Assembly: GCA_019637875.1 (NCBI GenBank)
Contig: JAHBUW010000008.1
Coordinates: 1 to 64,000, forward strand
Direction: 5' to 3'
DNA length: 64,000 bases
Source: Pseudobdellovibrionaceae bacterium
GTDB lineage: Bacteria > Bdellovibrionota > Bdellovibrionia > Bdellovibrionales > Bdellovibrionaceae
Shown piece after piece: positions 1 to 6,778 of this stretch. The number at the start of each line of letters is the position of its first letter. Within the stretch, counting starts at the first letter, position 1. The notes under the pieces were generated by a model. The model did not search any database and was not told the origin of the DNA. It was given only the letters and a program-made list of their open reading frames with translations. Position numbers and translations under genes: made by a program.

Positions 1-1
1 G

Positions 2-586
2 ATCCTAAGCCAAGATCTCAAATTCGAGATCCCCGCCTCGGACCGCACCCAGCATCACGGCGACGACTCGGTGACGATCACGATGACGCTGTCCCGCGAG
101 CAGTATGCGGACTGGTTGCGGGTCGCGGAACTCACATCGCATATCACTTCCGGAGGCAAGGCTTCGGAGCTCGCGGCTTACCTCGCGAAAAAGGAGATCG
201 CTCGTCGCACGAAGATTCGGGGTGAGACTCTCCCGAAACTCAAATCGGCTTCCGCTTCGGAAGTTCCGACCTCGAGTGTCACTTCCAAATCGGAAGCGCC
301 GACCCCGATACGCACTTCCGAAACGGCAGTGACCGCACCCCGCCGCAAGAACGAGTCGCAGAATCCGCGGCAAATCCTGCCTCGAAATCGCAAAATACTT
401 CTCAAAGACGCGGGTTGCCGCTTCCGCGATCCCCGAACCGGGAAAATCTGTGGGTCACGTCGTTATGTGCAGATCGATCACATTCAACCCGTCAGTGACG
501 GCGGCACCCGTGCGCCAGAGAATCTGCGCGCTCTGTGTGGACCACACAACCGGTATGTTTTTTCGTCGCCGACCAAAGACTCGTGA
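2..586 (+). CDS. HNH endonuclease-family protein, 5' end outside window
   Basis: The reading frame is open from the left edge, so the N-terminus lies outside the window and 194 residues are visible. An internal GTG at 71 is probably not the start, because the upstream codons read as normal protein. The visible N-terminal part (LSREQYADWLRVAELTSH) is followed by a Ser/Thr/Lys-rich linker. The C-terminal part is an HNH domain with a Cys pair near CRFRDPRTGKIC, the central IDHIQP motif, and ENLRALCGPHN. HNH domains bind a metal and cut DNA. This architecture, a helical region, a low-complexity linker and a terminal HNH, is one I associate with multicopy HNH proteins of Bdellovibrio-type genomes (recollection, not searched). 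The cellular target is unknown. It converges on the next gene with a 47-bp gap. Confidence 0.85.
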   Translation: MLSQDLKFEIPASDRTQHHGDDSVTITMTLSREQYADWLRVAELTSHITSGGKASELAAYLAKKEIARRTKIRGETLPKLKSASASEVPTSSVTSKSEAPTPIRTSETAVTAPRRKNESQNPRQILPRNRKILLKDAGCRFRDPRTGKICGSRRYVQIDHIQPVSDGGTRAPENLRALCGPHNRYVFSSPTKDS

Positions 587-633
587 TTCCGCGAGAAGAA
601 TCAGCCTTCGCACGACATCTCAGGCTCCGCGAC

Positions 634-1515
634 TCACGCACGCGCGCCCAGCTTCGCCTGACGCTGATGAACCTGTGCGAGCACGCGCTCGCCCGACTCT
701 CCCAGAATTTCGCGCAGATCTTTTTTCGTGAGCCCCTGAGCGATACGGTGACACTTCCGGAAAAATTCCGCAGGATCGTCGTAGTGATTCCACATCCGCC
801 GCGACTCCTGCGGCGTGATCGCGGGCAAGGCCCGACGTTCCAGATGGGTCTGTCGATCAATGAGCGGCAGCAGTTCTGACAGCTGGCGCGGCGAAAAGTC
901 GAGCTGCACGAGGCACTCTTCCATCACCGAGAGTTCGATCAAATGCAAAAGATCGCCGAGCGAGGACCAGAACGCGAGCCCGCGCGCGCCGGAGTTACTT
1001 TTACAGAAAAAACTCACGCAGACGTTCCCGCGGTACTTCCAGACGCCGCAGTTCTGCTGAACGCGGTCGTAATAAGGGCAAAGCCAGTCCTCGCGATTTC
1101 CGAACTCATGTTCGTCTTTGCGTAAAAACCTCCGCTGAAATTTCGTCGACGCGCGAAGACCCAGCGGCGAACACTCCTCGATCGAGTTCATCTTCGCCCG
1201 CACGGCTTGAAGCCCCGCCGCGCTGAGGGACGGATCTTCCAGCATCGCGCCGACCATGAAGTTCGGCACCCACGGATCGAAGGTGCAGCACTTCAAATCG
1301 GGCTCGTAAGTGATCTTCGCGCGAGGTCCACGGTGCTCGCGCGACATCGCGCACGAGTCGCAGGTCGCGAGCGTCTCGACGATTTGCGAGCGCATCAGGT
1401 CCGGATCCAGGAAACCCACCAGACGTTGGTAGAGATCCGGAACCTGGGCGCCGAGCGCCCTTTTCCCCTTCTCACCGAGGGCGTTTTTCGTTAGACACTT
1501 GACCACGGACTTCAC
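634..1515 (-). CDS. conserved cysteine-rich protein, probable metal binder
   Basis: This 293-residue protein starts with GTG, preceded by a good ribosome site (GGAAGG, 2 bases away). I do not recognise a named family. It carries many cysteines in clusters: CDSC near residue 52, KCC near 75, a CPYY...CGVWKYRGNVC...FFCKS block near residues 145-170, and a single Cys in MEECL further on. The spacing resembles proteins that chelate zinc or an iron-sulfur cluster, but no family is assigned. No signal peptide or membrane segment is visible, so a cytoplasmic location is likely. The gene is monocistronic, converges on the HNH gene, and diverges from the secreted protein at 1705. Confidence 0.75.
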   Translation of the reverse strand: MKSVVKCLTKNALGEKGKRALGAQVPDLYQRLVGFLDPDLMRSQIVETLATCDSCAMSREHRGPRAKITYEPDLKCCTFDPWVPNFMVGAMLEDPSLSAAGLQAVRAKMNSIEECSPLGLRASTKFQRRFLRKDEHEFGNREDWLCPYYDRVQQNCGVWKYRGNVCVSFFCKSNSGARGLAFWSSLGDLLHLIELSVMEECLVQLDFSPRQLSELLPLIDRQTHLERRALPAITPQESRRMWNHYDDPAEFFRKCHRIAQGLTKKDLREILGESGERVLAQVHQRQAKLGARA

Positions 1516-1655
1516 AACCTTCCACCGAACCCATCAAAATCACTCGGGAATCACGTCGGCCTTCGTCCCACATCGGCACGAAAGTGTCAAAAGACGTCGT
1601 GAAGTGAGACGTTTCCCCCTCACTTCATTTCATTCTGAGACTCTGCCCGTGTTTT

Positions 1656-1672
1656 GCAATTCACTCAATTGC
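1656..1672. promoter_or_regulatory. short inverted repeat upstream of the 1705 gene
   Basis: GCAATT and AATTGC are separated by five bases, about 33 bases before the chosen start codon. It may be an operator or part of the promoter. A TAAT stretch at 1680-1683 could belong to a -10 element. Weak evidence only. Confidence 0.25.
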
Positions 1673-1704
1673 TGTCAGAATAATTGGAAACAAAGGGGTT
1701 TCGC

Positions 1705-2484
1705 GTGCGTCACATTCTTCTCGCTTTCCTGATCGTGCACACATCGCTAATCAGCTTCGCGAACCGCAAGGTCGCTTCGACCGCGACTCCGGAAGCCAGC
1801 GCCGTGCAGGACTTCACCAAAGCTTTCCCGAATAAAAAAGTGAAGATCTCGGATCTGATCAAGCGCTTGGAAAAGAAAGTTCCCGAGAACTACATCGAGG
1901 CCCTGCGCGAAAAAGCGAAGCCCGTCCAAAACGAAACCCTCGAGTTTGAAATGCTCGGTGGCAACAAGGTCGTCTTCAAGGCCCAAGGCAACGAAGCGGT
2001 CGTGGAAGTTTTGAGCCTGGCCGAGGGTCGCTTCAAGGTGAATAACCGCACGACCACCATCGACTTCAAACTGAAGCCCGAGTATCTGCTTGAGGACATC
2101 AACGCACTCTTCCCGCAAAAGACCGCGATGAACCCGATCATGCTTCTTTTCCTGCCGCAGGCGGAAGCGTTCTGGGGCTGGGTCCTGGGGATCGGTGTCG
2201 CGGCCTTCGGTCTGTACATGTACAACAGCTCGAACTGCGAGACTTACAAGAACTACGCGGCCCAGTGTACGATGATCATGAACAACAACGTGACCACCGC
2301 GAACTTTGCGGGCCTGTACTACGACATCCGTAAACACGATTCGAGCTGGTTGAATCTTTCGCTCGGCTGCTCGAGTGAAAAAGCCACCGTGCGCTCGTGC
2401 CAGACTTATCTGGAAGGCCGCCTGAACGGGACTTCAAGCACCCTGCAACAAGACACGCCCGGCCTGATCCGCGGGACACGCTAA
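1705..2484 (+). CDS. secreted protein with internal membrane segment, unknown function
   Basis: I chose the GTG at 1705 rather than the upstream in-frame TTG at 1684, because an AAAGGGG ribosome site sits at the right distance before it. The protein has 259 residues. The N-terminus (RHILLAFLIVHTSLISFANR) is a typical signal peptide. The middle is charged, with lysine-rich helices. A hydrophobic stretch around residues 148-172 (IMLLFLPQ then WGWVLGIGVAAFGLYMY) is likely a membrane anchor. Four cysteines lie in the last third and could form disulfides in the periplasm. No family is recognised. The next secreted protein starts 5 bases after the stop codon, so the two are probably one operon and may act together in the envelope. 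Confidence 0.7.
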   Translation: MRHILLAFLIVHTSLISFANRKVASTATPEASAVQDFTKAFPNKKVKISDLIKRLEKKVPENYIEALREKAKPVQNETLEFEMLGGNKVVFKAQGNEAVVEVLSLAEGRFKVNNRTTTIDFKLKPEYLLEDINALFPQKTAMNPIMLLFLPQAEAFWGWVLGIGVAAFGLYMYNSSNCETYKNYAAQCTMIMNNNVTTANFAGLYYDIRKHDSSWLNLSLGCSSEKATVRSCQTYLEGRLNGTSSTLQQDTPGLIRGTR

Positions 2485-2489
2485 TCCGT

Positions 2490-2891
2490 ATGCGGAGCCC
2501 CCTTATTCTCAGTTTTCTTCTTCTCGCGGGCCTCTCGGCCCGCGCAGACGTTGAAGTGGAAGAGACCGGCCTTCAGAACGTGACCTACACCTGCCGCCCC
2601 GCCACGGGCCAAGGCCCCTGGGCCATGAGAGACACCGACGGCGGTATCCTCGGCGTCGATCCCCAAAAAGCGAACTTCGAGCTGCATCCGAAAGTGCAAA
2701 CAGCGCTGATCTGCGGGAACGCGGTCCGCACGCCCGAAGCCGAGATTCAAATCTATCCGTCCATTGAAGTGCGTTCGCACAAGAAGGGCACGACGCCGAG
2801 CTTTGAACGCCTCCCCGAAGGGGGCTTCAAATTCTGGCTCAGCCTCGCCGCCAAGAAGCGCGGCTGCGAAATCGTCTGCGTGAAGAATTGA
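2490..2891 (+). CDS. small secreted protein, unknown function
   Basis: The ATG at 2490 gives a 133-residue protein with a clean signal peptide (MRSPLILSFLLLAGLSARA). Longer in-frame starts would run into the previous gene and bury the signal peptide. The mature part has four cysteines, one in TYTCRP, one in ALICGN and two in the C-terminal CEIVC. This suggests disulfide bonds in the periplasm. No family is recognised. It follows the gene at 1705 by five bases and is probably cotranscribed. The stop codon is followed at once by the tandem hairpins at 2896-2948, which may end this transcript. Confidence 0.65.
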   Translation: MRSPLILSFLLLAGLSARADVEVEETGLQNVTYTCRPATGQGPWAMRDTDGGILGVDPQKANFELHPKVQTALICGNAVRTPEAEIQIYPSIEVRSHKKGTTPSFERLPEGGFKFWLSLAAKKRGCEIVCVKN

Positions 2892-2895
2892 TTGC

Positions 2896-2948
2896 GTCGA
2901 CCGCGAAGCGGTGACGTGAGTTCGGTCGACGGCGAAGCCGTGACGTGA
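2896..2948. repeat. two tandem hairpins differing by one compensatory pair
   Basis: Two 24-base copies (2896-2919 and 2925-2948) lie between convergent genes. Each folds as ACSGC-GAA-GCSGT with flanking GTC and GAC that can also pair. The copies are identical except that C2902/G2910 in the first is G2931/C2939 in the second, which swaps one base pair and keeps the stem. They may serve as transcript ends for both neighbours, although no T tract follows. Confidence 0.7.
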
Positions 2949-2957
2949 AACCAGACC

Positions 2958-3599
2958 CTACCGGCTAAAGCACTGCACGAAGTAGCGGTAACCGCCGCCC
3001 TCGGCGACGCCGATCCCGATGGAACCGTACTGCGAACCGAGGAGATTGCGCCGGTGCCCGGGGGAGTTCATCCAGCTGCGGACGGCGCCCGCGCCGTCCA
3101 TGTGGGTGCCCATGGCGATGTTCTCGGCCAAGACCGTCCAGCGGCCGTAGCGCTCGTAGCGGCTTTGCAAAGACGAACCGTCGGGCGAGGTGTGGCTGAA
3201 AAATCCCCGGCGGGCCATATCGCGGGCGTGATCGTCGGCGGCCCGCTGGCAGGCGGGATCCACGCGAAAACGCGAAAGTCCGTTGCGCTCACGTTCCACA
3301 TTCGTTGCGATCAAAACGGCGCAGACACTTTCGCTCATGCCGGCGCATTCGCCGCGCAGGGGGCGGCTCGCCGGGACTTCACGACGACGGGCGGGCGCAT
3401 CGAAGTCCGAAACGCCGATGCGACCGGGGTTGGCGCGCTCATCCCACTCGGGCACGTCCGAACCGAACATCTCGCGATTGTGCACCGGCAGCCGATCGCC
3501 TTTCAGCGTGCGGTTGACGGTTTCGGCTTGTGCGAAAGCTCCGCCCAAAAGCGGGCTCAGGAGCAATAGAAGCAGGGTTCGGCGAAATGTGTTGGACAT
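2958..3599 (-). CDS. secreted CAP/SCP-domain protein
   Basis: The ATG at 3599 is preceded by GAGAGG at a 7-base spacing, so I prefer it to the TTG two codons upstream. The 213-residue protein has a signal peptide (FRRTLLLLLLSPLLGGAFAQA). From about residue 90 it is a CAP domain: LIATNVERERNGLSRFRVDP, then a DHARDMARRGFFSHTSPDG motif with the conserved His, then LAENIAMG, and finally SWMNSPGHRRNLL with the second His. Bacterial CAP proteins (YkwD type) are exported and of uncertain biochemical role. The linker between signal and domain is basic and rich in Arg and Asp. It is a single gene facing the hairpins at 2896-2948. Confidence 0.85.
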   Translation of the reverse strand: MSNTFRRTLLLLLLSPLLGGAFAQAETVNRTLKGDRLPVHNREMFGSDVPEWDERANPGRIGVSDFDAPARRREVPASRPLRGECAGMSESVCAVLIATNVERERNGLSRFRVDPACQRAADDHARDMARRGFFSHTSPDGSSLQSRYERYGRWTVLAENIAMGTHMDGAGAVRSWMNSPGHRRNLLGSQYGSIGIGVAEGGGYRYFVQCFSR

Positions 3600-3795
3600 G
3601 ATCAAGCCTCTCTTCTTGCCCCAGTCTCACTCTGATCCAAGATTCGTGCCTCCGGGCGCCCTGGATTAGAGGGCGCAAACGGGTGTCAAAATCCGAGACA
3701 CCTGCCCAGCCCCCTTGAGCCCCGGGGCCGATTTCACATCTCCAGAAGCCCATGGATTTCTTCCCGCCGGTCTTAAGCTTGCTCTTAGGAAGGGC

Positions 3796-4140
3796 ATGGA
3801 ACAGACACACAAATTCCAATCGACGCTCGAGATCCTCCGGACCATGATTCAACTTCTGGCCGTGGTGCTGATGACCTTGGGGCTCGCGAAACCCACGTTC
3901 GCGGCCACCGACAAGGGAAGCGGCCACTTCGAATTCGTTTTCCGTTTGGACAGCGACACGAAGGCGAAACTTCCGAAGGCCGAAACGCCCTATAAATTCC
4001 GCACCCAGGCCGCAAGCTACGACGAGGCTTTCAAAAAGGCCGCTCAGTCCTGCTACAACCACTTCAAAGGTGGCGAGCGACTCAGCGAAGAGATTGGGCT
4101 TTCGGTCATCGACACCTGCGCGAACCCCCGCGGTTCTTGA
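3796..4140 (+). CDS. small secreted protein, unknown function
   Basis: AGGAAGG lies two to three bases before the ATG at 3796, which decides the start. The 114-residue product has a long n-region followed by a hydrophobic segment (MIQLLAVVLMTLGLAKPTFA), which reads as a signal peptide cut after TFA. A second ATG at 3844 would give a more conventional signal. The mature part is about 75 residues and includes ASYDEAFKKAAQSCYNHF and a C-terminal Cys. No family is recognised. A hairpin downstream at 4214-4233 may end the transcript. Confidence 0.55.
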   Translation: MEQTHKFQSTLEILRTMIQLLAVVLMTLGLAKPTFAATDKGSGHFEFVFRLDSDTKAKLPKAETPYKFRTQAASYDEAFKKAAQSCYNHFKGGERLSEEIGLSVIDTCANPRGS

Positions 4141-4213
4141 TTTGAGCACCATCCTGCCGCGCCGCTCCATGCCGTGACCCTGAAGGCATCTCCCCCTAAA
4201 TTGAAAGCCAGTT

Positions 4214-4240
4214 GAGCCGATGCCCATCGGCTCTTGTTAT
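4214..4240 (+). terminator. possible weak terminator hairpin
   Basis: GAGCCGAT (4214-4221) pairs perfectly with ATCGGCTC (4226-4233) around a four-base loop and is followed by a T-rich run (TTGTTAT). It lies 73 bases after the stop of the 3796 gene and just before the next start, so it could end the first transcript or act as a leader hairpin for the second. Confidence 0.45.
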
Positions 4241-4254
4241 TTGGGAGGCCTCGC

Positions 4255-4482
4255 ATGGGAATCTTGTCCACAATCGCTAACTTCTTGGTCGGCAAAGATC
4301 CGGATATTTTCGATGAGAACGGCAATGTCATGCACAAGCTCCCGAAGAAGAAATGGGATGCTTGGCAGAACCGCCTGAAGACCTCGTCCGAGTACAACTG
4401 GCGCAATCACACCGGCACCTTGGCGGGACACAATCCCCAACGCCAAAACCCGAGCTCCACGACCCCGCCGCCGAAGAACTAA
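4255..4482 (+). CDS. small conserved hypothetical protein
   Basis: GGGAGG is placed well before the ATG at 4255, so the earlier ATG at 4234 is rejected. The 75-residue protein is hydrophilic, without a signal peptide or membrane segment. The first 50 residues look folded (ILSTIANFLVGKDPDIFDENG, then KKWDAWQNR), and the tail is rich in Pro, Asn and Ser and probably disordered. I have a recollection of similar short proteins in Bdellovibrio-type genomes but cannot name a function. It converges on glnD with an 7-base gap. Confidence 0.65.
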   Translation: MGILSTIANFLVGKDPDIFDENGNVMHKLPKKKWDAWQNRLKTSSEYNWRNHTGTLAGHNPQRQNPSSTTPPPKN

Positions 4483-4489
4483 ATCGCGC

Positions 4490-6778
4490 TCACGGCTTCA
4501 CGCCCAGAAGCTCTCCGCGCAGACGTTTTTCGGTCTCGATCGTCGGAGTTTCGTTCCAGTCCACCACCAGATGATCCTCGGCCCGCGCGCCCCAGGTCTG
4601 AATGCGCGCGCTTTGAATGTTACCGCCCAGATCACGAATCTTTTCCGCCGTCCAGACGAGCAGTCCCCGCTGATCGTCGCCCGAGAGATGCAGCGTCCAG
4701 AGCTTTGACTCCGGCGGACGCTCGATCTCGACCTGCGACCATTTCACTTGGGGGAGCGTCACCTTTGCGGGATCCAGCAGCTGCAAGCGACGTTCAAAAA
4801 CTTCCGTCTGCAGCGTGGAACTCACGAAAAACCAATCGTAAACGCCGAAGCCGGGAATCCCGTGCACCCAGGCTTCTTGCACCGAAGCGCCCGCCGCGAA
4901 AAGTGATTTGAGCGCCGTGACCAGAACTCCGGGCGCGTCCTCGCGGGTGAAATAGCGGACCCAGTAACCTCCGCGCGTTTTCTCGATGTAAAAGCCCGTG
5001 TCGGTTTTTGATTTCACCAAACGCCGCAGATCCTTCGCGATCCGCACGGAGCCGACCGCTTCGATGAACGGAAGTTCAAAGCGGGTGAAACCGAATTCTT
5101 CGTGCAGCTTGCGCTGCGCTTTCAGACTTTTCAGGCGCGAAGGGTCGAGCAGATTCTCCATCAGCTCGAACATGAGTTTTTCTTTCCAAGGCGTCCACGC
5201 CTTGGGATGGGTCGCTTGGATGTCCAAGACGGTGAACAGCGCCAATCGGCGGATGCGGCCAGGATTCAAGCCCAGATCGAAAAGCCGCCGCCACGTCGTC
5301 TCGGAGCGTGGGTCTTCGCGAAACGCCGCCACCGAAAAATCCAGATGGTGACGAACGAGCCAGCCGACCTCTTCGGTGAACTGCTCGGAGCGTTCGAATT
5401 TGCGACCGTCGTCACGCACCCACTTCTCCCCGACCGCTTCGTGATCGCCGCCCTGCCCTTTTGCCAGATCGTGATAAAAACACGACCACGCCAGAATCGA
5501 CTCATCGCGGGCGGAAAGCGTCCGAAACGCCTTTGCGAAAAGTCCCTGCGTGCGCGGATGCTGCAATGACTTTTTCAAAAGCAGCAGCAAGTTCAAGATG
5601 TGGGTTTCGGCGGTGAAGGCATGGTACTGATCGTGCTGATTGTAGCCCACCAGCGCGCGCAGTCGCGGGTCAAGCTGATCCAAAAGGCGCGAGCGAAACG
5701 CCGCCCGCAAAAATTTCTCAGGCGTGGATTTCGCGAACAGAAATCCTTTGAACTCTTCGATCAGGTCGGCGTTTTTCTTCAGCCAGCCCGCCGTGATCAG
5801 ATCGTCCATCTGCCGGCGCACCTGGTACTGCGTAAGGAGTCCCGCGTCCTTCTTCAGCGCCCGCACAAGCTCCTCGCCCGTACTGAAGGGCCGCGACTGC
5901 ACCCGCGCACGGGTCTCGTTTGAGGCGAGCGCCATCTCGAACATCACGTCCCCGTAAAAAGCGACGCGCGAAAGGCAAAGCTGCAGCTCGCGCATGAAGT
6001 CCTTCATGTGCGGATAACCGAGCTTCGCGCCGATCTCGATTTGCAGTCCCGCCTGCAAAAAATCGCCCGAGCCGAGCGCCTGCAGCTCGAACCGGACCTG
6101 CAGCAAAAACCAACGGCACGAGTCCATGACCTCGATGAAATGTGGATCGCTCCAGACCTCGGGCAAAAGTGCCATGAGTTGAAACGCCTGTTGCGTATCG
6201 CGAAGCCCGCCCCGTCCGGTTTTCACGTGAGGCTCAAGAACGTTCTCGAACTCGTAACCTTTGCGGTGACGCTGTTCGCGCTCCACCTGCAGGGCCTTCA
6301 CCCATTTTTTCTTTTCCGCGCGACTCAATCCCATGATGCGCGTGCGTTCGCCCTCGGTCCTCACCGTGGACAATTCGGTCAAGGCTTTCGCCTCGAGAAA
6401 GGCGAGCTGCTCGGGGATGGGCCAGGCCCGGATCTCTTCCGGAGTCAAAAGTCGCGCGCGCAGTGGAAGCTTCGTCGCCTGCAACTCGCGGATGAAGGCC
6501 TGGGTGTCGGCGTTGTCGGTCCAGAAGCCCAGATCCAGATCGGACTTCGGCGTGATTTGCGCGCGCGCCCACGATCCCAAAAGAACGGGATCGCCTTGGC
6601 GAAAACGCGGGTCGTGATCGAACTCCGCCAAAATAAGGTCCGCGAGCCCCGCGGCCTTGTCTTTCAAAGGCTGAAAAAGCGAGGTGTCGGCGAAGCCGCG
6701 ATACAGCTCCGTCGGCACGGGAACGTCTTTGCGCGCCTCTTCAATCAGTGACCGGAGTCTTTGAGCGTCGATTGCCAC
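4490..6778 (-). CDS. glnD: bifunctional uridylyltransferase/uridylyl-removing protein GlnD-like
   Basis: GlnD senses glutamine and adds or removes UMP on the PII protein, setting nitrogen assimilation. The 762-residue protein has the GlnD order of domains. The nucleotidyltransferase core is at about residues 68-85 (GSWARAQITPKSDLDLGF), with the two catalytic aspartates in SDLDL but GSWAR instead of the usual GGYGR type. The family signature GRGGLRD is near 188. The YHAFTAETH motif and HD pair (FYHDLAKGQGGDHE) near 385-447 are the removing domain. ACT-like regulatory segments fill the last 200 residues. It is shorter than typical enzymes (near 890). The start is a GTG with a CAGGA directly adjacent, so the exact start is uncertain. 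It overlaps the end of mutS by 34 bases. Confidence 0.88.
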   Translation of the reverse strand: MAIDAQRLRSLIEEARKDVPVPTELYRGFADTSLFQPLKDKAAGLADLILAEFDHDPRFRQGDPVLLGSWARAQITPKSDLDLGFWTDNADTQAFIRELQATKLPLRARLLTPEEIRAWPIPEQLAFLEAKALTELSTVRTEGERTRIMGLSRAEKKKWVKALQVEREQRHRKGYEFENVLEPHVKTGRGGLRDTQQAFQLMALLPEVWSDPHFIEVMDSCRWFLLQVRFELQALGSGDFLQAGLQIEIGAKLGYPHMKDFMRELQLCLSRVAFYGDVMFEMALASNETRARVQSRPFSTGEELVRALKKDAGLLTQYQVRRQMDDLITAGWLKKNADLIEEFKGFLFAKSTPEKFLRAAFRSRLLDQLDPRLRALVGYNQHDQYHAFTAETHILNLLLLLKKSLQHPRTQGLFAKAFRTLSARDESILAWSCFYHDLAKGQGGDHEAVGEKWVRDDGRKFERSEQFTEEVGWLVRHHLDFSVAAFREDPRSETTWRRLFDLGLNPGRIRRLALFTVLDIQATHPKAWTPWKEKLMFELMENLLDPSRLKSLKAQRKLHEEFGFTRFELPFIEAVGSVRIAKDLRRLVKSKTDTGFYIEKTRGGYWVRYFTREDAPGVLVTALKSLFAAGASVQEAWVHGIPGFGVYDWFFVSSTLQTEVFERRLQLLDPAKVTLPQVKWSQVEIERPPESKLWTLHLSGDDQRGLLVWTAEKIRDLGGNIQSARIQTWGARAEDHLVVDWNETPTIETEKRLRGELLGVKP

